DNA of 64,000 bases from Cytophagales bacterium (GTDB lineage Bacteria; Bacteroidota; Bacteroidia; Cytophagales; MED-G16). Numbering within the stretch: the stretch's first letter is position 1; every line of letters begins with the position of its first letter. Both the position numbers and the translations under genes were made by a program. Positions 47,024 through 55,787 of this stretch are shown here, piece after piece. Below the pieces are notes generated by a model that was given only the letters and a program-made list of their open reading frames with translations, was not told where the DNA came from and searched no databases. The stretch covers positions 1 through 64,000 of the forward strand of contig JAPYTU010000001.1 in NCBI GenBank assembly GCA_029940715.1, read 5' to 3'.

Positions 47024-49853
47024 CCCTATTCTTCTAGGATTGTTTCTGTTTCCCCCTTATATTCTTTGTGGGCAATTTCAAAAAATAGAAACCACACCAC
47101 CAAACCTAAAGTGGCATTATAAAAAAAGCGAAAACTTTAAAGTTCTTTTCCCAAAAAATTTAGATTCTATAGCTAATTACACAATTAATTACCTAGAAAA
47201 TAACATAAAAAACATAAAAATAAGTCCTGATTTTAAAATAAGAAAAAGCCCTATAATTTTACACAACTATAACTCTATTTCAAATGGATTTGTTACCTCT
47301 GCCCCAAGAAGATCTGAACTATTTATAACAGCCACGCCGGAATCAAGTCATTTTTTACACAACAACAATTGGGTAGATCTTTTATCAACACACGAATATA
47401 GACACTTAGTTCAAAAAGAAATTGCTTTTAGAAAACCTTTTAACAAAATGATTTATGTATTATTTGGAGAACTTGCTTTCTCTAGCGTTTCTAGGGCCAC
47501 AATGCCTTTATGGTATTGGGAAGGTGATGCTGTTGATATTGAGACACGAAACTCAACCTTTGGAAGAGGAAGAATTCCTTATTTTAATCTTATTTCTAGA
47601 AACAACTTAATGGGTGGGAAAAAAATAAAACTCAACACTCAACTTCTTGGAAGTTTTAAAACAAAAACCCCCAACATATATGAAAGTGGTTATCTCATGG
47701 TTAAGTACTTAAAAGATACTTTTGGAATAGAAACGTTTAATAAAATAGTTAACAAAGCACAATCTCAATCAATGCTGCCTTTATCTTTTTCTAGAGCCTT
47801 AAAAAAAGAAACAAACCTAAATTTTAAGTCTTTGTATTTAAAAAGCTTAAACACACTAACTGTTGCGTCAACAAAAACAACCAACGAACCAATTAACAAA
47901 AGAAAAAAAAACAACTACACAAGCTACTTATACCCTAAAGAAAGCGATGATGGTTCTGTTTTCTTTTTACAGCAAGGATTGGGAAGCTTTCAATATTTTG
48001 GAAAAATAAATAAAGATGGATCAACCAGTAACGTTTTTATGCCTGGATTAATTAATGATCATGGTAGAATCTCTTCTACAAAAAACAAATTGGTTTGGTT
48101 AGAGTTTGACAAAGATCCTAGGTGGGACAAGCGAGTATATTCTATAATTAAAATATTAGACATAAAAGAAAAAAAAATAATTTCTAAGTCTAAAAAAACA
48201 TATTTTTCTTCTGTTGATATTTCTAAAGATGGAGAAAAATTGGTTGCATTAAGCAACAACCCAAACGGCACACAAAGTTTGGTGTTTCTTAATGTTGAGG
48301 GGTGTATAAAAACAAATGAAATTAATCTTAAAAATGGTGTTTACTCTAATATTCGTTTCTCAGAAAAAAACACACTTATAGGAATAAAAAACAACAATGG
48401 AATAAAACATCTTTTTATTTATTCAATTAATGAAAATAAATTTGACGCATTTTTTAAAACAAACCAAAATATTGGACAACCCACACAATATGGAAATTTA
48501 ATTGCTTTTAACTCAGATGTGGATGGAGTTGATGAAATTATATTATATAACATTAAAAGCAAAAAAACTTTTATGTTAAAAGGGGGGGTATTAGGAAACT
48601 ATTATCCTTCATTTAGTGTTGATGGTGAGTTTCTTTTATTTAATTCAATGACCCCCAAAGGTTTTAATGTTTTTAAATTAAAAATAAAAGAAAACATTAA
48701 AGAAATAAAATTTTCTAGTTTTTGTGTAAGCTGCCCTGTTGTTGATTTTAAAACAAAAGAAAAAGATAAAGCAAGTTTTCAGTACGAATCAAAAAAATTA
48801 GAAAAACCATTTACTTTAATTCGACCTATTACTTGGGGAATTAATAATTTTAGCAGCTCTTCTAAAGGGTTAGATGATATGAGTTTTGGAGTAACATCTC
48901 AAGATGTTTTTGGGTCTCTTCAATTTAATGGTGGTTATAAATATAATTTTAGAGACAAAAAAGGAGAAAAGTTTTTTGGATTAAGCTATCAAGGTTTATA
49001 TCCTATTTTTGATTTTAATCTTGCTTTAAAAAACGAAACTTCACAAATTTCTAATAACGACAATCTATATGATGTTTTTTGGAAAGAAAAAGATATGACT
49101 TTTGGAATAAGGATACCTTTAAGTTTTACAAATAGTAAATATTTCACAAATTTTTTAACCTCGATAGAATATTCTAACTCTAAAGTGTATGATTTTATAG
49201 CACCCACTTTTAACGGAACAGTTAATATAACAAAAGATTTTATGGGTCATTATGATATTTTTGTTTATTACTCTAGGCTTCATAAAAAAACAAAACGACA
49301 AGTGTCTTCCCCTTGGGGACAAGCCATTCTTTTTGAATCAAAAAAAACAATCTCCTCTAGCGATTTTTCTGGTAGGTATTTTAGGTCTGATATTTATTTG
49401 GATTTTCCTGGAATTAACACAACTCATTCTTTAAGAACAAAGTTTAGATATGAAAACCAAGACAATAACGACTATATGTTTCATGAAAAAATAAATTTTA
49501 TACATGGTTATCAAAACGATGGTGTTTTTAAAAATTTTTATGGATGGGGTGTTGAGTATGAATTACCTATTGTTTACCCAGATATTTCTGTTGGACCATT
49601 AATAAACATTCAACGAATACGATACACCTCTTTTATTAACGGGGGGCAAATCAAGGGTAAAAAGAACACGTTTCCATATATATCTTTTAAAGAAAATCCT
49701 ATTTCTTTCGGTGGAGAAATTACATTTGATATAAACCTTTTTAGACAAAGTGCTCTTTTTGATTTAGGATTACGTTGGTCTTATATAACAAATACTTTGA
49801 ACGGTAAGAATAATTTAGTTTTTGAATTAATGCTAGGAAGTATTGGTCTTTAA
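46962..49853 (+). CDS. Three-module exported protein: gluzincin protease, PD40 propeller, beta-barrel
   Basis: A 963-residue protein I recognise only in parts. The N-terminal segment NPILLGLFLFPPYILCGQ should be a signal peptide. Residues about 45-290 look like a gluzincin (peptidase MA-like) zinc protease: HEYRH (H144, E145, H148) and WYWEGDAVD with E187 as candidate third ligand. Residues about 310-610 are propeller-like repeats (ISKDGEKLVALSNNPNGTQ, FSVDGEFLLFNSMTPKGFN). From about 635 on there are alternating amphipathic strands and a barrel-like end, typical of outer-membrane proteins. The ATG at 46962 overlaps the upstream gene by 62 bases; TTG at 46986 would reduce this to 38. The function is unknown. 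Confidence 0.75.
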   Translation: MYIITKENLTNFLTQFQKIFNPILLGLFLFPPYILCGQFQKIETTPPNLKWHYKKSENFKVLFPKNLDSIANYTINYLENNIKNIKISPDFKIRKSPIILHNYNSISNGFVTSAPRRSELFITATPESSHFLHNNNWVDLLSTHEYRHLVQKEIAFRKPFNKMIYVLFGELAFSSVSRATMPLWYWEGDAVDIETRNSTFGRGRIPYFNLISRNNLMGGKKIKLNTQLLGSFKTKTPNIYESGYLMVKYLKDTFGIETFNKIVNKAQSQSMLPLSFSRALKKETNLNFKSLYLKSLNTLTVASTKTTNEPINKRKKNNYTSYLYPKESDDGSVFFLQQGLGSFQYFGKINKDGSTSNVFMPGLINDHGRISSTKNKLVWLEFDKDPRWDKRVYSIIKILDIKEKKIISKSKKTYFSSVDISKDGEKLVALSNNPNGTQSLVFLNVEGCIKTNEINLKNGVYSNIRFSEKNTLIGIKNNNGIKHLFIYSINENKFDAFFKTNQNIGQPTQYGNLIAFNSDVDGVDEIILYNIKSKKTFMLKGGVLGNYYPSFSVDGEFLLFNSMTPKGFNVFKLKIKENIKEIKFSSFCVSCPVVDFKTKEKDKASFQYESKKLEKPFTLIRPITWGINNFSSSSKGLDDMSFGVTSQDVFGSLQFNGGYKYNFRDKKGEKFFGLSYQGLYPIFDFNLALKNETSQISNNDNLYDVFWKEKDMTFGIRIPLSFTNSKYFTNFLTSIEYSNSKVYDFIAPTFNGTVNITKDFMGHYDIFVYYSRLHKKTKRQVSSPWGQAILFESKKTISSSDFSGRYFRSDIYLDFPGINTTHSLRTKFRYENQDNNDYMFHEKINFIHGYQNDGVFKNFYGWGVEYELPIVYPDISVGPLINIQRIRYTSFINGGQIKGKKNTFPYISFKENPISFGGEITFDINLFRQSALFDLGLRWSYITNTLNGKNNLVFELMLGSIGL

Positions 49854-49884
49854 TGATTAAATTTTTATTTTCGAAAAAAAAACT

Positions 49885-50010
49885 ATGTTCCCTACTAACC
49901 CCGCAATAACAGATGGTGTTGAATTGTTTGTTTGGATTGTTGTAATTTTAATAGGTCTTGCTGGCGCGCTCTCTTTTATAGATTACAGAAAAATCAAAAA
50001 AAACGACTAA
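49885..50010 (+). CDS. Candidate 41-aa single-pass membrane peptide
   Basis: A short open frame of 41 codons after the ATG at 49885, encoding an acidic start, a hydrophobic stretch LFVWIVVILIGLAGALSF (about residues 14-31) and a basic tail DYRKIKKND, the charge pattern of a small single-pass membrane protein with its C-terminus inside. It begins 32 bases after the 963-residue gene and may be co-transcribed. Its stop overlaps that of a convergent short frame by 4 bases, exactly like convergent gene pairs elsewhere here. No family is recognised. Confidence 0.45.
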   Translation: MFPTNPAITDGVELFVWIVVILIGLAGALSFIDYRKIKKND

Positions 50011-50114
50011 ATTTCAGAGTCTTTTTGATGATTGCTTACTTTGTTGTTTGGTATAAAAAATGAACTTAAAATTGCCGAAACAAACAAAACAAGTATTAAG
50101 ATTAACACTTCCAT
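50007..50114 (-). CDS. Candidate 35-aa single-pass membrane peptide
   Basis: A minus-strand frame of 35 codons: ATG at 50114, hydrophobic segment VLILILVLFVSAILSSFF (about residues 3-20), then a polar tail PNNKVSNHQKDSEI. It would be a small membrane protein with a short soluble tail. It lies between the SDR gene (same strand, 84 bases upstream) and the convergent 41-codon frame. Evidence is only the hydrophobicity pattern and the tight convergent overlap. A chance AT-rich frame is possible. Confidence 0.35.
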   Translation of the reverse strand: MEVLILILVLFVSAILSSFFIPNNKVSNHQKDSEI

Positions 50115-50197
50115 ATAAATAAAATTTCTACAAATATACTGTTGTAGCTTTATTATTTAATGTTGCGTTAAAGTTTTTTGCTTTTTAATTTCAAAAA

Positions 50198-50938
50198 TCA
50201 CCTTAAATAACTACCCCCATTTATATCAATGGTAGATCCTGTTGCGTGGTCTAGTTTCCCAGAGACAATAAGAGAAACAACAGGAGAAATGTCTTTTGGT
50301 TCAGTTAACCTATCTAAAACAATGCCCTTGTTTACATGGTCTTTTCCATATTTTTTAATAATGCCTTTGTTCATGTCTGTATGAACAAATCCTGGAGCAA
50401 TAGTAAAAGCAAGAACGTTGTCTTTTTTTCCAAAAGACCTAGAAATTGTTTTTGTAAGCGAAACAAGACCCCCTTTAGAACATGCATAAGCAATAAAATC
50501 TTCTGTTTCTCCTCTAAAAGCTGCTCGAGAAGATATGTTTATTATTCTAAATCTTGAATTAATATTTTTATTTCTTTTTGTGTTTATAAAACATTTACAC
50601 AAATATGCTGGTGCTCCTAAGTTTGTGTTTAGAACTTTGTTCCAACTTGAATTCCAAAAATCAGCATCAGTATTAACAGACGAAGAAATTTCTATTCCTG
50701 CATTGTTAATTAAAACGTCTGGAAATCCAAAATGGGCCATAGTTTGTTCGTATAATTGTTGTGCCCCTAGGCTACTGGAAAGGTCTTGAGAAACTGCGTA
50801 TGTGTTTTTTGTTAGAAGTTGTTTTAGTTTTTTTTTGTTTTTATTATAGTGTAAAACAAGCTTATGTTTTTTGTTTATAAGTTCTTTTGAGATTTCATAT
50901 CCAATTCCACCTGATGCTCCAGTTATTAATATTTTCAT
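50198..50938 (-). CDS. Short-chain dehydrogenase/reductase (FabG-like)
   Basis: A 246-residue classical SDR. NAD(P) motif TGASGGIGYE (residues 6-15), NNAG (78-81), catalytic Ser in NISSRAA, and the YACSK pair (Y151, K155) are all present, and the C-terminus ends DINGGSYLR like FabG 3-oxoacyl-ACP reductases. The exact substrate is not certain, as FabG-like SDRs are numerous. Single-gene unit on the minus strand, divergent from mfd across 73 bases. Confidence 0.88.
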   Translation of the reverse strand: MKILITGASGGIGYEISKELINKKHKLVLHYNKNKKKLKQLLTKNTYAVSQDLSSSLGAQQLYEQTMAHFGFPDVLINNAGIEISSSVNTDADFWNSSWNKVLNTNLGAPAYLCKCFINTKRNKNINSRFRIINISSRAAFRGETEDFIAYACSKGGLVSLTKTISRSFGKKDNVLAFTIAPGFVHTDMNKGIIKKYGKDHVNKGIVLDRLTEPKDISPVVSLIVSGKLDHATGSTIDINGGSYLR

Positions 50939-51011
50939 TCTATTAGTGGTTTATTAACAAAAATATTCTTTTTTGCAGATTATTCTTCTTTAGTTCATTT
51001 TAATTTATACA

Positions 51012-54000
51012 ATGAAACAAAACGACATAATAAGTTTATACCAAAATGATCTTGATATACTTAGTGTTGTTAGTTGTATAAAAACAAAGACAAAAGACAT
51101 TATAATTAAAGGTTTATCTGGAGATTTAAGTGTTATAACACCTGTAGCAATTTCTAAAAACGACAACAAAAACCACTGTTTTGTATTAGAAAACAAAAAA
51201 AGTGCTATGGTTTTTTATAGTTCCTTATCTAGATTGGTAAAAAAAGAAAAAATATATTTCTTCCCCTACTCTCACAGAAAAGCTTATGGTTGTGGTGATG
51301 ATGTAAACAACGCAAATGTTGTATTTAGAACAGAAGCTATAGAAGCTATAGAAAAAAAAATAAAAGAAAAAAAATATTTAATAACATACCCAGAGGGTTT
51401 ATTTGAAAAAACAACAAACACAAACACAAAAAACAAACTTTCTTTAATAATAAAAAAGGGACAAGATTTAGATTATACCTTTTTAACAAATCATTTAAAC
51501 GAACAGAGCTTTAAACATGTTGATTTTGTTAAAGAACCTGGACAATATTCATTAAGAGGTAGTGTTGTTGATATTTTCTCGTTTACCAACAAACAACCTA
51601 TTCGACTTGAGTTCAACAAAAATAAGATTATAAAAATTAAACTTTTTAATATAGAATCTCAACTAACAATAAAAGAAAGAAAAGAAATAAAAATTCTCGC
51701 CAACATTGAAAAACAAGCACAAAACGCGCCGTTTGTTTCTTTGTTTGGTTTATTAAACAAAAATTGGTTGCTTTGGTTTGAAAACATTAGTTTATCCGCC
51801 AACATTATTGAAAAAAAATACAACGAAGCATTAAATATTTATAAATCATTAAAAAAAACATCTAATGTTTTAATTTCAAAGTCACCAAAAAATCTTTTTT
51901 GTTCTAAAACTTTATTTATAAAAGAAATTAAGGCTTTTCAAAAAATTGAATTCGGAAAATCTTTTACTAAAAAAGGTGTTTTTTTTAAATTTAACTCTTC
52001 TCCTCAACCTAGTTTTAACAAAAACCTTTCTTTACTTGTTGAAAACATTAAATCTTTAGAAGAAAAAAACTATACTATTTTAATTTCTTTTCAATCCGAA
52101 GAACAAAGCAATAGACTAAACACATATTTTGATTCTATTGGTTATGAGTCTTCTTATACTCCTGTAATGATTGCTTTAGGTTCTGGATTTATAGACCACA
52201 ATAATAAAAGAGCCGTTTACACCGATCATCAAATTTTTAACAGATATTATAAACACACACAACAACCTATCGTTGTTAGAAAACAAAAAAACCCCATAAA
52301 AAAACGTTCTGAACTTACGGTTGGTGATTATCTTGTACATATAGACCACGGAATTGGTCGTTTTGTTGGTTTAGATAAAATTTTAGTAAACAAAACAAAA
52401 CAAGAGGTGTTGCGGGTTATTTATAAAAACAACGACTTCCTTTATATTAATATTAATTCTCTACACAAAATATCTAAGTATTCTGGAGTAAATACCTCCC
52501 CCGCTTTACATAGTCTTGGTACTCAAGAGTGGGAAAAAAAGAAAAAGAAAATAAAATCAAAACTTATTAACATAACCGAGGGGTTAACAAAACTTTATGC
52601 AAAAAGAAGAAACAAACTTGGTTTTTCTTTTGAAAAAGATTCTTTTATGCAAGTTGAGCTTGAGTCTTCTTTTATTTATCAAGATACACCCGACCAATTA
52701 AAAGCAACAATAGATGTAAAAAAAGACATGGAAAAAAAACAACCAATGGATCGACTTGTTTGTGGAGATGTTGGGTTTGGAAAAACAGAAATTGCAATTA
52801 GGGCCGCCTTTAAAGCTGTAGCTAGCAACAAACAAGTTTTAATCCTTGTTCCAACTACAATACTAGCCTTACAACACTATAAAACTTTTCAAAAAAGACT
52901 TAAAGACTTTCCTGTAGAAATTGATTATTTGTCTCGATTTAGATCAAAAAAAGACGCTAATGAAATTATCAAAAAATGTGAAAATGGTAAGGTTGATATT
53001 ATTATAGGGACCCATCTTATTGTTAACAACAAAATTAAATACAAAAATTTAGGCTTGTTAATTGTAGATGAAGAACAAAAATTTGGTGTTTCTTTAAAAG
53101 AAAAAATTAAAAAACGAAAAAACAACCTCGATACCCTTACGTTAACAGCAACACCTATACCTAGGACTTTACATTTTTCTTTAATTGGAGTGCGAGATAT
53201 TAGCATTATAAAAACACCGCCAACAAACAGACAAGCTGTGTATACTGAAACTATAAGTTTTAATAAAGAGACAATAAGAGATATTATAAAAAACGAACTT
53301 ATCCGTTTTGGTCAAGTGTTTTTTGTTCACAATCGTATAAAAGACATTTATGAGGTTGGTAATATAATTCAAAAACTAGTTCCAAGCGCAAGAATAGCTG
53401 TCGCTCACGGACAACAAAAAGGAAATAACTTAGAAAAAACAATGTTAAAATTTATTGAAGGTTTTTTTGATGTTTTAGTTTCAACTAACATTATTGAGTC
53501 TGGCTTAGATATACCAAACGCAAATACAATAATAATAAATCAAGCACACATGTTTGGATTGTCTGATTTACACCAAATGAGGGGCCGTGTTGGTAGGTCT
53601 AACAAAAAAGCGTTTTGTTATTTAATCACACCAACTCTTTTATCTTTATCTTCTGACGCTAAAAGAAGGTTAATTGCTTTAGAAGAATTTTCAATGTTAG
53701 GTGATGGGTTAAATATTGCTTTAAAAGATTTAGATATAAGGGGTGCTGGAAATTTATTAGGAGGGGAGCAAAGTGGTTTTATTAATGATCTTGGCTTTGA
53801 AACATATCACAAAATTTTAGATGAAGCTCTTTTAGAATTAAGCCAACCGAAAACAAAAGAACAAAGTAAAAACCTATCTGTTTTTAAAGAAAACAACACG
53901 TGTTTGGTTGATGTTGATACGAAAGTTTATATACCAAAAAACTATATAACAAACTCCAATGAAAGATTAAAAATGTATGCTTTTTTAGAAAAAAACACAG

Positions 54001-54344
54001 AAAAAGGTCTTTTTTCAAAAACAAAAAAAGCCTTTAAAGATAGATTTGGCAAAATACCAAAAAGTTTAAAAAATCTTTTTTTGGTAATGAAAATTAAAAA
54101 ACTTGGTTCATTAATGGCAATAGATAAAATAACAAACAAAAACAACAAACTAACATTATTCTTTAATAAAAAGAGCAAACAAAATGAAAGAAAAAACATT
54201 ACTATTCAAGAAATATTTAATTTTACAAAAAGAAAAGAAAAAAACATTACTCTAAAAGAAACAAAAAAACAATTAATTGTTATTTTTAAACTTGTTTTTG
54301 GTTTAAAAGAGTCTTTGGTTTTATTAAAAAAAATAAAAAAATAA
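51012..54344 (+). CDS. mfd: Transcription-repair coupling factor Mfd
   Basis: A 1110-residue DNA translocase that removes RNA polymerase stalled at lesions and recruits UvrA. Order: UvrB-like N-terminal region (about 1-330, with KEPGQYSLRGSVVDIFSF), CarD-like RNA polymerase-interaction domain (TVGDYLVHIDHGIGRFVG near 435), and RecG-like motor with Walker A GDVGFGKTE near 584, DEEQ near 685, TATPIPRTLHFS and QMRGRVGRS, then a C-terminal TRCF domain. The length is near the usual 1110-1150. Asparagine codons here prefer AAC, unlike genes on the left of the window. Confidence 0.96.
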   Translation: MKQNDIISLYQNDLDILSVVSCIKTKTKDIIIKGLSGDLSVITPVAISKNDNKNHCFVLENKKSAMVFYSSLSRLVKKEKIYFFPYSHRKAYGCGDDVNNANVVFRTEAIEAIEKKIKEKKYLITYPEGLFEKTTNTNTKNKLSLIIKKGQDLDYTFLTNHLNEQSFKHVDFVKEPGQYSLRGSVVDIFSFTNKQPIRLEFNKNKIIKIKLFNIESQLTIKERKEIKILANIEKQAQNAPFVSLFGLLNKNWLLWFENISLSANIIEKKYNEALNIYKSLKKTSNVLISKSPKNLFCSKTLFIKEIKAFQKIEFGKSFTKKGVFFKFNSSPQPSFNKNLSLLVENIKSLEEKNYTILISFQSEEQSNRLNTYFDSIGYESSYTPVMIALGSGFIDHNNKRAVYTDHQIFNRYYKHTQQPIVVRKQKNPIKKRSELTVGDYLVHIDHGIGRFVGLDKILVNKTKQEVLRVIYKNNDFLYININSLHKISKYSGVNTSPALHSLGTQEWEKKKKKIKSKLINITEGLTKLYAKRRNKLGFSFEKDSFMQVELESSFIYQDTPDQLKATIDVKKDMEKKQPMDRLVCGDVGFGKTEIAIRAAFKAVASNKQVLILVPTTILALQHYKTFQKRLKDFPVEIDYLSRFRSKKDANEIIKKCENGKVDIIIGTHLIVNNKIKYKNLGLLIVDEEQKFGVSLKEKIKKRKNNLDTLTLTATPIPRTLHFSLIGVRDISIIKTPPTNRQAVYTETISFNKETIRDIIKNELIRFGQVFFVHNRIKDIYEVGNIIQKLVPSARIAVAHGQQKGNNLEKTMLKFIEGFFDVLVSTNIIESGLDIPNANTIIINQAHMFGLSDLHQMRGRVGRSNKKAFCYLITPTLLSLSSDAKRRLIALEEFSMLGDGLNIALKDLDIRGAGNLLGGEQSGFINDLGFETYHKILDEALLELSQPKTKEQSKNLSVFKENNTCLVDVDTKVYIPKNYITNSNERLKMYAFLEKNTEKGLFSKTKKAFKDRFGKIPKSLKNLFLVMKIKKLGSLMAIDKITNKNNKLTLFFNKKSKQNERKNITIQEIFNFTKRKEKNITLKETKKQLIVIFKLVFGLKESLVLLKKIKK

Positions 54345-54398
54345 AGACAATATTTTTGTTGTTTAGTTGTTAAATATTTCTAAGAGTAGATTTTTTTG

Positions 54399-54406
54399 TA
54401 TTTTTG
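54399..54406 (+). promoter_or_regulatory. Candidate -7 element before gldJ-like gene
   Basis: TATTTTTG matches TAnnTTTG exactly, 26 bases before the ATG at 54433, giving initiation near 54413 and a leader of about 20 bases. It lies downstream of the alternative ATG at 54367, which supports the later start. No clear -33 TTTG at 19-21 bases. Confidence 0.35.
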
Positions 54407-54432
54407 ATAAAAATTTAAAACTTCTTTTGTCT

Positions 54433-55641
54433 ATGAAAAGGTTTAATATTTTGATTTTTTTATGTTTGATTATCCTTGAGGGGTGTTCTATTCTTCCTTT
54501 TGGGAAAAGTAATCCCTCAGCAAGAAGTCCTGGTACAACAAGCACAACAACTAATTTAGAATACTTTTCTGACAACGAAGCTGAAGAAGATGGTGCTTTT
54601 GTCGTTTCTGACTTTAGTGGACAAATCCCAGGTCCTAATCAGGTTTTAATTGAAGGTGGTCGCGCTGTTTTGGGTTCTTATGAAGAAGATGTTTTTTATA
54701 CTCATGATAATGTAGAAAGAACTGTTACCGTTTCGTCTTTTTATTTAGACATGACAGAAATAGCCAACATTCATTGGTTAGAATATTTAAGTCATCTTAA
54801 AAGTGGGGACTCTAGTGAAACTTTTTATTTAAACGCCCTTCCAGATACAACCGTTTGGCATAAAGACTTAGCTTTTAACTCACCTTATGTTGATAATTAT
54901 TTAAGATATCCTGGTTTTAGATATTATCCTGTTGTTGGAATTAGTTGGAGCCAAGCAAATGACTACTGTCGTTGGAGAACAGACGCTGTTAATAGAGGAA
55001 TAGCTATAGATTATTTTGGAGATGAGTATATAGATGGAGATATACCACCAATAGAGTCTGGTGTTTATTTACCAGAATTTAGGTTACCCACTGAAGCTGA
55101 ATGGGAATACGCTGCTTATGGACAAATTGGTAATCAATGGTTAGACGAAAACCAAACACATAGAAGATTATACCCTTGGGATGGGAGAACAATAAGAAGC
55201 CCAAAAAGGAGCACCCTTGGGGAATTTCAAGCAAACTTTAAAAGGGGTAGGGGTGATTATGCTGGAATAGCTGGATCATTAAATGATGCTGGTTTTATAA
55301 CGGTTTCAATTTACGAATATGCTCCGAATGACTTTGGTTTGTATAATATGGCAGGAAATGTTAATGAATGGGTTTATGATATTTATAGACCACTAAACTT
55401 TCAAGATGTTGAAGACCTTAACCCAATAAGACAAAGTGATTATTTAGATAGTGAAGAAGATTATGATTACCAAAACTTTAACTCATTAGTTAATAATTCT
55501 TCTCGTGTTTATAAGGGTGGTTCTTGGAGTGATGGCGCCCAATGGTTATCTCCAGGAACAAGACGGTTTATGGATCAAGATTCTTCTTCCTCAACGGTTG
55601 GATTTAGGTGTGCAACGCATGCGCTTGGAACAGATCAATAG
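54433..55641 (+). CDS. gldJ: GldJ-like FGE/SUMF1-domain lipoprotein
   Basis: A 402-residue lipoprotein; start 54433 (MKRFNILIFLCLIILEGC) gives a lipoprotein signal and agrees with a promoter-like element inside the longer alternative. The body is a formylglycine-generating-enzyme (FGE/SUMF1) domain: NQVLIEGGRAVLGSYEEDV, VTVSSFYLDMTEIANIHW, FRLPTEAEWEYAAYG, LYNMAGNVNEWVYDIY and VYKGGSWSD. VERTVTVSSFYLDMTE and the ALPDTTVWHKDLAFNSPYVD block match GldJ, a gliding/type IX secretion lipoprotein, rather than GldK. It ties to the T9SS C-terminal domain found at 4681. Two residues of FGE catalysis are not needed in this family. Confidence 0.82.
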   Translation: MKRFNILIFLCLIILEGCSILPFGKSNPSARSPGTTSTTTNLEYFSDNEAEEDGAFVVSDFSGQIPGPNQVLIEGGRAVLGSYEEDVFYTHDNVERTVTVSSFYLDMTEIANIHWLEYLSHLKSGDSSETFYLNALPDTTVWHKDLAFNSPYVDNYLRYPGFRYYPVVGISWSQANDYCRWRTDAVNRGIAIDYFGDEYIDGDIPPIESGVYLPEFRLPTEAEWEYAAYGQIGNQWLDENQTHRRLYPWDGRTIRSPKRSTLGEFQANFKRGRGDYAGIAGSLNDAGFITVSIYEYAPNDFGLYNMAGNVNEWVYDIYRPLNFQDVEDLNPIRQSDYLDSEEDYDYQNFNSLVNNSSRVYKGGSWSDGAQWLSPGTRRFMDQDSSSSTVGFRCATHALGTDQ

Positions 55642-55787
55642 TTAATTTAAATATCAAATGTTTAAACAAAAGATTATTTTATACGATAACATTAATCTTG
55701 TAAACAATAGGTTTATTAACACAACCTAACACAAAACTGTTAACTTAATAAAAAAAAGACAACAACAGATTTTTATTTGAACGCTAT

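Noticed and set aside
49853..49911. ATG at 49853 overlapping the stop of the 963-residue gene, 18-codon frame.
   Set aside because: Very short, with no hydrophobic segment or basic tail like the neighbouring 41-codon frame, which starts within it in another frame.
53895..53904. AACACGTGTT palindrome inside mfd as another parS.
   Set aside because: It shares only the CACGTG core and lacks the TGTT-type flanks; a 10-bp AT-rich palindrome around CACGTG is easily chance.
55659..55668. TGTTTAAACA palindrome between gldJ-like gene and ybeY.
   Set aside because: A 10-bp AT-rich palindrome with no matching partner and no position relative to a promoter; too common to support.
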